64,000 bases of DNA from a virus, in the IMG/VR virus record IMGVR_UViG_3300020601_000007, positions 1 through 64,000 of that record. One strand, 5' to 3'. A program made the translations under genes and the position numbers. Shown in pieces: positions 30,239 to 38,212 of the stretch. The first letter of the stretch is position 1. Each line of letters begins with the position of its first letter. The notes under the pieces are model-generated. The model searched no databases. It saw nothing but the letters and a program-made list of their open reading frames with translations, and was not told where the DNA came from.

Positions 30239-30273
30239 GCGCAAAAGAAAAATCCCACGGCATCTGCCGTGGG
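30239..30273 (-). terminator. Intrinsic terminator T4
   Basis: Minus-strand hairpin CCCACGGC-AGAT-GCCGTGGG then ATTTTTCTTTTGCGC. It ends transcripts from the non-coding R2/R3 region and abuts the next box (CTACAATCGG). Confidence 0.83.
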
Positions 30274-30974
30274 TGTCTGGCATCGCCTGACTTTTCTTTT
30301 CATTACGGGTGGGACGGGGATGCACACTGAGAATTTTCGTGCACGCTCCGCCCCCTTTCGTGCACGGGGTGCACGCTTTTTGGGGTTTGGGGGGTTCTCT
30401 CAGATTTGGCGTAGTCCTAATTCATAGCCGGTCCCCCCGGACGATTGACGGGTGGGGCGGTTTCAACATTGTCTGCGCATCACAATGCTCAGCCCCTTAC
30501 AGTGCAAGTGCACTGGATAAGTGGGGCACTGCCCCACTTGTTGTCGCCTTTTCATCGGCGCAACGATTGACGGGTTCACATCTGTTTTTCACCGGCCTTC
30601 CTCGTGCATTATCGCCTTCACCCGAAGTGGTCAGGCGCATTTTGTAGCCCGAAAGGGCATCAATGCACGCACAATGGTCTCTGCCCTTGCGGACAGGTAG
30701 TCGGTGTTCTGTTCGCCCCACATGGGGCGCCATCGCATTACTTGCGGCCATGAGGCACAAGGCGTTTCCGCCGAGGCCCACGCTTCTAATTTCTGGCCCT
30801 CTCAGATGTGAGAGTTGAGCGTGTTAATCGTTAAAATCGGCACTTTCACTACCGGGCGAACACTCTATGAGCATCGCTCTGGTTCGCTTTTCGTTCCAGT
30901 GCCTAAAGTCGATTGAACGACTTTGCGGGTGGAGGGGGTCTACCATGTTAGGGCTGTCTCCAGCACATAGGTGA

Positions 30975-31018
30975 CCTCCCCCTCCATTGTATATACGCTG
31001 ACAGCAGTGCTATCAGTC
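30975..31018 (-). promoter_or_regulatory. R3 TATA element, copy 3
   Basis: GCGTATATACAATGGAGGGG on the minus strand, immediately downstream of the R2 copy 3 end box. No box follows at 28-35 nt here, unlike copies 1 and 2. Confidence 0.45.
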
Positions 31019-31024
31019 GTGCAT

Positions 31025-31196
31025 AACGATTGGCTACCCGCCGGAGGCTTCTGGCCGACCTCTAAGGCCGTCGTCAGAAGAAGTCTCCTCCTTTGGGTGC
31101 CACATGCTGCGAGCCCCCATAGTGGCAAGGGGGAGCAAAACTTTCAGAGAAAGCCCCCCGCAGCACTACCTGAGCATGGTGCCCAGATAACGGTTG
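31025..31196 (-). ncRNA. R2 structured RNA unit, copy 3 (extended)
   Basis: Same core as copies 1 and 2 but the apical hairpin GGAGG/CCTCC carries an extra self-complementary arm of about 30 nt, and the variable segment forms GGGGGGC...GCTCCCCC. Insertions confined to loops are what a structured RNA would tolerate. Bounded by CAACCGTT and CAATCGTT. Confidence 0.68.
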
Positions 31197-31229
31197 GAGG
31201 GGGTTCGGGAAAACACATACAAAATAACC

Positions 31230-31276
31230 CTTCCCCCTCCATTGTATATACGCTGGAAAGGGTGATAGCACTCAAG
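31230..31276 (-). promoter_or_regulatory. R3 TATA element, copy 4
   Basis: GCGTATATACAATGGAGGGG with the preceding hairpin. The R2 boundary box lies about 60 nt downstream; a second AT-rich TTATTTTG sits nearer, at roughly 30 nt. Confidence 0.45.
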
Positions 31277-31480
31277 AAAAGGTGGGGTGGCGCATGAAGA
31301 ACAGTCAAGAGAAACTGGCTCGGGGTGCGCCGCCCCGGAGAGTCCCCGGGCGAACTGCCGTTGGAGAACTCGAAAATAAAGGTTGGGAGTGTGCGGAAAC
31401 CATGGGCCCCAAACCCAGAAAGCCCACCCCGGGCCACACACCCCCGGAGGTGCCGGGGCATGCGATGGAACAAGGACGAC

Positions 31481-31789
31481 CTATTTGTTCTTTGGGGGAT
31501 TGATTTCAACCCATCCTCGACGAATGCGCTCCTCCTCAGGGAGGTTTTCTGTCATCGCCCAGAAGGACGTGGTGACGTTTGAGCCATCCTTTCGCTCCGT
31601 CCTCATACGACGGAATTGTGGTCGGCGGCGCAGCAGATTCGCAAGACCAGCGGTAGTGACGCCGTCCTTGGTGTTGCTGTTCAACCAGTCTCGGATAGCG
31701 TGAAAGGTGAGTTCCTTGACGTTGTCGTTTTCCTCATACACACGGAAACAGCGCTCGATATTCTGAACCACTCGGCTGTATCGAGCCAT
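31481..31789 (-). CDS. Small basic protein, possible winged-helix regulator
   Basis: 102 aa, MARYSRVVQNIERCFRVY, with a GGAGG Shine-Dalgarno 8 nt before ATG; this is the first left-side gene to use one. LTFHAIRDWLNSNTKDGVTTAGLANLLRRRPQFRRM then a beta hairpin (SNVTTSFWAM) reads like helix-turn-helix plus wing, similar in outline to the proteins at 44.3 and 47.4 kb. Probably transcriptional control. Confidence 0.8.
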   Translation of the reverse strand: MARYSRVVQNIERCFRVYEENDNVKELTFHAIRDWLNSNTKDGVTTAGLANLLRRRPQFRRMRTERKDGSNVTTSFWAMTENLPEEERIRRGWVEINPPKNK

Positions 31790-31790
31790 T

Positions 31791-31931
31791 TCAAGTCCTC
31801 CTTGCCATGTATTCATCAATGAGCCGCTGAATGACTTCCCAGTTGGACTCACGGGCGAGGGCGAGGCCCTTCAAACGCTCAAGGTCATATTTTCGGATTC
31901 GGGTTGTGGTCATAGCGTCGTTCGCTGCCAT
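31791..31931 (-). CDS. Ribbon-helix-helix-like regulator, 46 aa
   Basis: MAANDAMTTTRIRKYDLERL, then LARESNWEVIQRLIDEY: a short strand (TTTRIRK) plus two helices, the MetJ/Arc layout typical of small archaeal viral repressors. A TATA box sits 26 nt before the ATG, implying a leaderless mRNA. An alternative ATG six codons downstream also gives a full domain. It faces the RNA polymerase operon and may control it. Confidence 0.72.
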   Translation of the reverse strand: MAANDAMTTTRIRKYDLERLKGLALARESNWEVIQRLIDEYMARRT

Positions 31932-31953
31932 TGATACGCTGAGAGCGCTGAAG

Positions 31954-31961
31954 CATATAAG
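31954..31961 (-). promoter_or_regulatory. TATA box
   Basis: CTTATATG on the minus strand, 26 nt upstream of the ribbon-helix-helix gene's ATG: consistent with an archaeal promoter and leaderless transcription. Confidence 0.6.
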
Positions 31962-32036
31962 GCAGACTCCTCCTGAGGCATACCAGACCACTTCCTTTAA
32001 GTCCACAGCGGAAGTGGATTGTTTTTGGGAGCAACC

Positions 32037-32489
32037 ATGCAGACCTACACCTATTACCTGACAATTGAAGTTGAAGCGATGAATGATGAATCAGCCGAAA
32101 ACAAACTCGAAGGGCTGTTGAAAGGGCTTGATTTGAAGAAAAACAAGCACCTGACCCTGACGAGCCTCGAATTGGATGACGGCGGCGAGGGCGAAGGAGA
32201 CACCGGAGACGAGGAAGAAGAGGAGTCCTCTCCGACCACCAAAAAAGAGCGCCCCCCTATCCGCCTGCCCAAAGGAAAGGGCTCCGCAAAGTGGGACGAT
32301 GAATTTGAGGATGCTGATTGGGACGAACTCGATGAAGAAAAGAAGGAGAAAGTCAAGGTCAGCGCAGAAGAACTTGCCAGTGACGATGATGACTGGGAGT
32401 GGGAAGACGACGACTGGGATGCTGAGGAAGACGATGATGAAGACGATGATGAAGACGACGACATCAGCGGGCTCCTGAAGGGTCTTTGA
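32037..32489 (+). CDS. Acidic-tail protein, 150 aa
   Basis: MQTYTYYLTIEVEAMNDESA opens a small alpha/beta domain (about 45 residues), then Glu/Asp-rich disordered sequence dominates, ending in a run of Asp/Glu and GLLKGL. GGGAG lies 7 nt before the ATG. First gene of the rpoH-rpoA operon. Highly acidic tails mimic DNA or bind basic proteins, so a polymerase accessory or DNA mimic is possible; unproven. Confidence 0.82.
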   Translation: MQTYTYYLTIEVEAMNDESAENKLEGLLKGLDLKKNKHLTLTSLELDDGGEGEGDTGDEEEEESSPTTKKERPPIRLPKGKGSAKWDDEFEDADWDELDEEKKEKVKVSAEELASDDDDWEWEDDDWDAEEDDDEDDDEDDDISGLLKGL

Positions 32490-32725
32490 TGTATTCCGCT
32501 GACGACCCGTGGGGAGAAAACGCTCTTCTCCGGGCGGATGAGCCGCCGCTCAAAGCCCATGCTATTCTGTGCGCAATTTCTGCCTTTGTTTTCGGGATTT
32601 ATTTTCTGCTGAGTGTTTTCGTTGACGGTGCTCAAGTGGGGCAGGTTGGGTGGCTTTTGCTGACCGTGTATTTCGTTTGGCGTAGCATCACGTATTTCCA
32701 AGAACTGAATGCTGATTTGGATTAA
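32489..32725 (+). CDS. Two-TM membrane protein
   Basis: 78 aa, MYSADDPWGENALLRADEPP. Two hydrophobic helices (AILCAISAFVFGIYFLLSVF and VGWLLLTVYFVWRSITYF) separated by a short loop. The ATG overlaps the previous stop (TGATG). Function unknown. Confidence 0.78.
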   Translation: MYSADDPWGENALLRADEPPLKAHAILCAISAFVFGIYFLLSVFVDGAQVGQVGWLLLTVYFVWRSITYFQELNADLD

Positions 32726-32728
32726 CCC

Positions 32729-32734
32729 TTTATC
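32729..32734 (+). promoter_or_regulatory. TATA-like box for rpoH
   Basis: TTTATC ending 21 nt before the rpoH ATG; suggests a second promoter and a leaderless message for the polymerase genes. Confidence 0.45.
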
Positions 32735-32755
32735 CGAAGAGGTATTGCGTAATCC

Positions 32756-33010
32756 ATGGAAGACGATTCGTTGTTCCGTGTTAAGGGGCACCCACTCCAG
32801 TGTAAGCACCGCCCGTTGAGCGATGCCGAGGCAGCGCTTTTGCTCAGGGAAGAGGGAATTGAATTGAGTCAAATCCCTCCAATTTTCGCAGACGACCCCG
32901 CTTTGGAGTCAATTCGTGTCCCGGTAGGGACTGTAATCGAGGTGACACGGCCTGAAGTCTTCGGATTTCCCGAGCACAGGTATTATCGTCGCATTGTCAT
33001 TGGATGGTGA
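32756..33010 (+). CDS. rpoH: RNA polymerase subunit H (Rpb5 C-terminal type)
   Basis: 84 aa. The sequence HRPLSDAEAALLLREEGIELSQIPPI...DDPALESIRVPVGTVIEVTRPEVFG...YYRRIV follows the archaeal RpoH pattern: H-x-L-S-x-E-E-A-x-x-L-L, then QLPKI, DP, G-x-V-x-x-I-x-R and Y-R. RpoH is the lower-jaw subunit that contacts RpoA. In cellular archaea rpoH heads the rpoB-rpoA operon; here an RNase H gene replaces rpoB. Length is normal (about 75-85). Confidence 0.9.
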   Translation: MEDDSLFRVKGHPLQCKHRPLSDAEAALLLREEGIELSQIPPIFADDPALESIRVPVGTVIEVTRPEVFGFPEHRYYRRIVIGW

Positions 33011-33011
33011 T

Positions 33012-33455
33012 GTGAAGTTGGAGATATGGACGGACGGGTCGTGCTACAAGAGCGACAGCACGGATGCGATTGGCGATGCAGGCTCCGGTATCGTCTGCAT
33101 TGATGCTGACAATGACAAAATCCTGTTCCTCTTGGGAGAATACATCGGAGTGGAGTCGAACAACTACGCAGAATACCGAGCAATCGAACTTGGCCTTGAA
33201 GAGGTGAACCGCCGATATGAGGTGGACGAGTCCTTTGAAATTGAAGTCGTTTCCGACTCAAAATTGGCAGTCAATACCCTCTCTGGAAATTGGAAGACCG
33301 ATAAGCCACACTTGAGAGAAATCATGGCCCGCATTCAAGAAATTGAAGCAGACATGGGAGTCATTCTTCAATATTCGTGGGTCAAAGCCCACATCGGGAT
33401 TCACTACAACGAACTGGCCGACTATCTGGCATACAACGCTGCGAGGGGAGATTGA
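33012..33455 (+). CDS. rnhA: RNase H type 1
   Basis: 147 aa from GTG (MKLEIWTDGSCYKSD), 1 nt after the rpoH stop; a TTG four codons up overlaps rpoH. Catalytic residues are all visible: D8 (WTDGS), E54 (NNYAEYRAIELGL), D82 (VVSDSKLAV) and D137 (NELADYLA), with H127 in the KAHIG loop. It cleaves RNA in RNA-DNA hybrids, so it could remove primers or R-loops made by the co-encoded polymerase. Confidence 0.92.
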   Translation: MKLEIWTDGSCYKSDSTDAIGDAGSGIVCIDADNDKILFLLGEYIGVESNNYAEYRAIELGLEEVNRRYEVDESFEIEVVSDSKLAVNTLSGNWKTDKPHLREIMARIQEIEADMGVILQYSWVKAHIGIHYNELADYLAYNAARGD

Positions 33456-36400
33456 TGGTTATCATGGAGCCGGAAGAGGACTCGCTGCGAGTCAGCAAAT
33501 TCTTCTGGTTCCTTCCGTATGCAGAAATCAAGGATACCGTGGAGCGAGGCCGTGGTCAACGGGTTTTTTCTTTCGACCAACGCTTTGTGCCCAGTGACAA
33601 ATTTTCAGCAGCAAAGTGGTTTTACACAGACGAAGCCGCTGGCCTGAGGGCTCAATCTGACCACATGGTCATGGTGTCTGTTCAAAACAAGACCTTCGAG
33701 CCAACTGTCAACACGCCTGTGAAGCCGGATGACTATTTGGACGCTGACATTTTCCACACAGGAGAAGAAACCGAATACCCCGGATACATCATCGAAGCAT
33801 TTGAGGCTGAACTCCGCTTCTTCGTCGTCGACAACTTCTCCATGTTCTCGAAGGTTCATGAGTGGCATTCCCTTGACATGGGCTTCCTGAGCCCTGAAGA
33901 GGTTCTGGCGATGTCCAAGGTCAAAGTCACAGACCCTGAGATTTACAACGAGGATGCCGAGCGCTCACCACGAAGGAACGGTCCAGAGGACATTCGGATG
34001 GGAACCTTCGAGAAGGACACCGCCTGCGGAACCTGCCAAAAAACATGGAAGAACAATTTCCTTCAGTCGTGCCCCGGTCACTTTGGACATATCTCACTGG
34101 AGGTCCCGATTCCCAACTGGATGTTCATTGGCGGTGACAAGGAGCCGCTATCGGCGTCCCCGCTGTTGTATGCCCTCAACAGCACTTGTATGCATTGTAG
34201 TGGTCTCCTGATTGCCAAGAAGGAGAATTTGGAACTGCTGGAGGAAAAGGTCACAGCCGTGCGAGAAAGCAACCTGCTGAACACCGCAGGATACGACATC
34301 ATCCGAAAAACGGTGAAAATGCTCATCAATGTGGAGCACAGTGCGCGCTGGAGCGAGGCTGGGCTCAAAAAGAAGGATGTCCCTAAGAACATCACATGCC
34401 CGCACTGTGAGCAAGTCTCTCCTCAACTCACGTTCCATTTGTCGTATTCTGCTGGGCAACAGTTCGTATTTGCGCCGAAGGAAGGTGCTTATGACCCTGA
34501 GAAAGACGAAATGGTGTATTATCCGTATAAGCAGGTCCACGATTGGCTGCAAGACATCAGCGAAAAAGACGCCTCAATGCTCGGCTTTTCTTCTGGCTCT
34601 CGTCCTGCTGACATGTTTTTCACAAACCTACCTGTTATCCCAGTGGTAGCACGACCACCTGCGTCAACGCCCAGTGGGGGGCTCGTCCCCAATGACCTCA
34701 GCGACCTTTATTCCAACGTGGTCAAAATCAACAACCGAATCAAGCGGGACCGCGCCGCCGCCTCGCAGGTTGAGCGGTTGAGCAAGAAATTGTTTCAGGC
34801 AGTCAGCCAGTTGTTGACAGGACAGAAGTCCTCCATCGGTTCCGGCGGCATGAGGACAGCCTTGACGAAGGCTGGGCTTGCTCCACAGAACCTTCGTGGT
34901 TTGTTCGACCGAATCACAGGGGTTGGCCGCCAGAAAAACACCATGCGGCGCAACCACCAAGGGAAAGTGAACGAGGGCGTTGCGTATTCGGTCATCACGC
35001 CTGACCCCTCGTTGGAAATCAACGAAGTCGGCGTTCCGTATCCAGTCTGTCTTGAATTGACCATCGAAGAGGAAGTGACTGAAAGCAACATCGAGTTCCT
35101 CCGTCAATGCGTGCTCAACGGCAAGCAAACCGCCATCAGGAAGGGCCAGAAATACAAGGACATCGACCCTTCTCGATACCCCGGAGCACATTACCTTCGA
35201 CCCCCATCGAGCAGTGGCTATGACCTCGGTTTCGAGGACGTGCCAGAGCGATACCGAGCCAGCACACGGCGGGTCGTGAGCGCTGAAGTCCAAATCGGGG
35301 CAAAGGTCAAGCGAAACATCATCGCTGGGGACATCATTCTTTTCACACGCGCACCGGCCCTGCACCGTCAAAACATGATTGCGTTCAAAGTGGTTCCGAG
35401 CAAGAGCCGAAGCCTTTCATTCAATCCGTCCGTGTGCATACCGTTCAACGCAGATTACGACGGAGATGCCATGCGTATGTTCGTTCCACAAACCAAGGAA
35501 GCCATTGAAGAGGCACGCACAACCATGATGCCATCACACCAGATGTTGCACACACGATACGGACGGACGTTCCTCACGTTCGACCAAGACGAAATCAGCG
35601 GTTCGTATTTGCTCACATTCAAAAACAAAGAAGCCGAAGGTGGAATCCATCCAGACAAAAGGAATGGCTGGGGCTTTGACGAGGATGGCTATCCCATCCT
35701 TTCTCGGAATCGCGTCCTCAACCTGCTCTCACGGGCGTTCACACGCACAGACGACGGCCTTGATTACATGACTCAGTTGCCCAACCCGATTTCCAAGGGG
35801 CCTTACAAGGGGTGCTATCGTGGACGAGACATTGTCTCAATGTTTATCCCTGATGGAATCAACGCAGAATACAAGGCCAAGGACGGGGAAACGAACGTTG
35901 TGATTGAAGACGGAATCGTCAAAGAGGGCGTTCTGGATGAGAAGTTCTTTGGAACAAAATCAGGAGTCCTCGCTGCTGCATTCGTTTATCGCTTTGGCTG
36001 GGACGAGGGACATCGACAGTTGGAACGGATGACCAACCTTCTGTCTCGGGTTGTTTTCGCAGCGCACATGGAATACGGTTTCTCTCTGGGCATCACTGAT
36101 ATTTCATTCAAGGGACGGCAGGCTGAGTGGATTGGCGACCCCATCCTCGGAGGACCGGTAGGGAGGTTTTACGACGGAATTGACGAGAAGTTCGAGGAGG
36201 TCAACGAACGGGTCTCTGAAGTTGAGCGCTTGTTCCGTTCTCGCCGTTTGAATGAAATCGAGGGTATCACCGAAGCAGACCTCAAAACCGCTCTCAAGGA
36301 CCCTGTTCTGGCAAAAGAGCAGGTCATTGGACGAATCACCAAGGAATACGAGGACTACGCACAGAAAAGTGTTCTGGATGAGCAGCCAAGCACAAACGCC

Positions 36401-38212
36401 ATGAACATCACAGTGAACTCAGGGGGGCGTGGAAACAAAAGCCAACTTCAGCAGATGACTGCGGTTTATGGTCAACATCAACTGACAGGCGAAGGGCGCC
36501 CTCGCCACGGCATCAACCCGGACAGGACACTCGCCCACTTCAAGGGAGGACAGGTTATTGTCCCAGCAGATGCGGGTGATGAGGACGCCTTCTTTGACAT
36601 GGATGGGAATTTGGTCAAACTTGTCGTCCACCCGATTGAGCCGAATGCAAAGTCTCAGGGGCTTGTCAGCCAGTGTTATGCTCGTGGTCTTGACCCAGCC
36701 GGATATTGGTTCGCTTCGACCGCAGGGCGGCGCAAACTGATGGAGTCTTCGCAGGGTGGAATCCAGAAATCGGGATACATGGAGCACAAAATGAAGCGTG
36801 CCATGGAGAACCTCATGGTCGATGAAAAGCAGCGTGTGATTGACATTCGTTCAGGCAACATCGTTTCTTTTGCTGTGGGCGGCGATGGCCTTCGGCCATA
36901 CCGAGCACGAGGCCCAGATGATGACAAAGGAGAGGGTCTTGACTTCCAACCACTGCTTCTCGACCACCAATGTATTCACGACAGGTCCCTTTATGACCAC
37001 TGCGAAACCTGTGCAAATGGACCTCAGTCCCGGCTGCAATTCGATTTTTTGCCTCAAAACCTTGAGAAACGGATGTTAGAACTGTTTTCCGGCAGGAAAG
37101 TCGACCTCAAGACGGCTGCAAGCCTGAAGAAAGAAGCCAAGCGGTATTATCAAGAGTCCATCGTTCCGACTGGTGAAATGATTGGGTCCACAGCAGCAGC
37201 AAACCTTGGTGAGCCTGCAACACAAGCCGGGTTGCGAGCATTCCACGGTGGTGGAAAGGGAAGCGTCCCAACAGTCGACCGGCTGGTGCAATACCTTGAA
37301 CTCAAGCGAGCAGAACAACAGCAGCCTGTGACCACGGTTTATCTGAAAGACGAATACAACAACGAAGAAAACGCCAAGCGTCTGGCGAATTTCAGCACGG
37401 GCATCAGGCTCAGTGAAATCGTCAAGTCCGTGGAATACGACACGGAAAATTACCGCATCATTGTCAGTTTCAACGAGCAATACAGCGAACTCTTCACCAT
37501 TGATTTCGACTACGTCTACCACACCCTCAACAAGCAAATGAAGAAGTTCGGGAGGGAAATCATTGAGATGACAGCAGGAAACGATGTCATCATTCAATGT
37601 CACGGCGAATACCGAGACCTTTTGCTCGCGAAAGAGTCGCTATCAGCCATTCCAATTTCCGGAATCAGGGACTCAGGATTGGCTTTTGCTGTCCAGAACA
37701 ATGACAACGGACGTTGGGGTGTTGAATTGAAAGGCCCAATCAAGGGAAACGACGAAATCAAAATCCCCACCTTCTGGAAGGACATCGTTGGTGTTCTTGG
37801 GCCGTATTGCGACTTGAGCCTGACTGAGTTCAGTGATTCTTGGATGGTCTACAACATCATGGGACTTGAGGCTTCGCTGATGCATCTGACGCAGATGCTC
37901 TCACGACAAATGAACGGTGCACCCGGTGTGAGCGGCATTGGTCCGCTTGACTATCGCTACATTCGCACGATGACGGACTACATGGGCGTGTTTGGTCGCC
38001 CTGTCGGTCTTGGTGTGGCTGGTCACATGGTGAAATACAACCGTTCGGTTCTTGCTGCGATGGGTGGGGAGAATCCGTGGATGAGCATCATCCCCGGTGC
38101 AGCCGTAGGGAACAGCGACAAATTGCTCGGGCCTGTTGAGGCGGTTTCGTCAGGAAAGACGCTCAATGTTGGGCAGGTGTATCGAGAAAAGACTCAAGCA
38201 GATGATGTTTGA
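33455..38212 (+). CDS. rpoA: RNA polymerase largest subunit, fused A' and A''
   Basis: 1585 aa, ATG overlapping the RNase H stop with GGGGAG upstream. Zinc site CGTCQKTWKNNFLQSCPGHF near residues 190-210, further CxxC pairs near 250 and 315, catalytic NADYDGDAMRMF near 664-675 (the three Asp bind Mg), and the bridge/trigger-loop region PTGEMIGSTAAANLGEPATQ near 1238-1257. The C-terminal part is the A'' type (RPVGLGVAGHMVKYNRSVL). Cellular archaea usually split A' and A'' into two genes; fusion is seen in eukaryotes, some archaea and large DNA viruses. RpoB is absent here. The 3' end overlaps polB by 50 nt on the other strand. Confidence 0.95.
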   Translation: MVIMEPEEDSLRVSKFFWFLPYAEIKDTVERGRGQRVFSFDQRFVPSDKFSAAKWFYTDEAAGLRAQSDHMVMVSVQNKTFEPTVNTPVKPDDYLDADIFHTGEETEYPGYIIEAFEAELRFFVVDNFSMFSKVHEWHSLDMGFLSPEEVLAMSKVKVTDPEIYNEDAERSPRRNGPEDIRMGTFEKDTACGTCQKTWKNNFLQSCPGHFGHISLEVPIPNWMFIGGDKEPLSASPLLYALNSTCMHCSGLLIAKKENLELLEEKVTAVRESNLLNTAGYDIIRKTVKMLINVEHSARWSEAGLKKKDVPKNITCPHCEQVSPQLTFHLSYSAGQQFVFAPKEGAYDPEKDEMVYYPYKQVHDWLQDISEKDASMLGFSSGSRPADMFFTNLPVIPVVARPPASTPSGGLVPNDLSDLYSNVVKINNRIKRDRAAASQVERLSKKLFQAVSQLLTGQKSSIGSGGMRTALTKAGLAPQNLRGLFDRITGVGRQKNTMRRNHQGKVNEGVAYSVITPDPSLEINEVGVPYPVCLELTIEEEVTESNIEFLRQCVLNGKQTAIRKGQKYKDIDPSRYPGAHYLRPPSSSGYDLGFEDVPERYRASTRRVVSAEVQIGAKVKRNIIAGDIILFTRAPALHRQNMIAFKVVPSKSRSLSFNPSVCIPFNADYDGDAMRMFVPQTKEAIEEARTTMMPSHQMLHTRYGRTFLTFDQDEISGSYLLTFKNKEAEGGIHPDKRNGWGFDEDGYPILSRNRVLNLLSRAFTRTDDGLDYMTQLPNPISKGPYKGCYRGRDIVSMFIPDGINAEYKAKDGETNVVIEDGIVKEGVLDEKFFGTKSGVLAAAFVYRFGWDEGHRQLERMTNLLSRVVFAAHMEYGFSLGITDISFKGRQAEWIGDPILGGPVGRFYDGIDEKFEEVNERVSEVERLFRSRRLNEIEGITEADLKTALKDPVLAKEQVIGRITKEYEDYAQKSVLDEQPSTNAMNITVNSGGRGNKSQLQQMTAVYGQHQLTGEGRPRHGINPDRTLAHFKGGQVIVPADAGDEDAFFDMDGNLVKLVVHPIEPNAKSQGLVSQCYARGLDPAGYWFASTAGRRKLMESSQGGIQKSGYMEHKMKRAMENLMVDEKQRVIDIRSGNIVSFAVGGDGLRPYRARGPDDDKGEGLDFQPLLLDHQCIHDRSLYDHCETCANGPQSRLQFDFLPQNLEKRMLELFSGRKVDLKTAASLKKEAKRYYQESIVPTGEMIGSTAAANLGEPATQAGLRAFHGGGKGSVPTVDRLVQYLELKRAEQQQPVTTVYLKDEYNNEENAKRLANFSTGIRLSEIVKSVEYDTENYRIIVSFNEQYSELFTIDFDYVYHTLNKQMKKFGREIIEMTAGNDVIIQCHGEYRDLLLAKESLSAIPISGIRDSGLAFAVQNNDNGRWGVELKGPIKGNDEIKIPTFWKDIVGVLGPYCDLSLTEFSDSWMVYNIMGLEASLMHLTQMLSRQMNGAPGVSGIGPLDYRYIRTMTDYMGVFGRPVGLGVAGHMVKYNRSVLAAMGGENPWMSIIPGAAVGNSDKLLGPVEAVSSGKTLNVGQVYREKTQADDV

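Larger units (their letters stand above)
30274..31480. other. 1.2-kb non-coding region with boxes, R2 and R3 elements
   Basis: No convincing gene. It contains CCACCCGTCAATCGTCC near 30442, CCCGTCAATCGTTGC near 30562, a GTGCAC-rich palindromic stretch near 30340-30378, R3 copies 3 and 4 and R2 copy 3. Plus-strand frames near 31.3-31.7 kb are GC-rich and lack signals. This is the boundary between the two gene classes and a candidate control or origin region. Confidence 0.5.

Noticed and set aside
31282-31703. Plus-strand frames in the GC-rich 31.3-31.7 kb stretch
   Set aside because: No ribosome site, TATA or box; Pro/Arg/Gly-rich products typical of GC-rich shadows; overlaps a better minus-strand gene.
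32054-32872. 272-codon minus-strand frame rich in serine
   Set aside because: It is the antisense of the Asp/Glu-rich acidic protein, RpoH and neighbours; composition is an artefact of acidic codons on the other strand.
34540-34548. CACGATTGG inside rpoA on the minus strand
   Set aside because: An isolated box match within a coding region on the opposite strand, with no minus-strand gene starting there; expected by chance.
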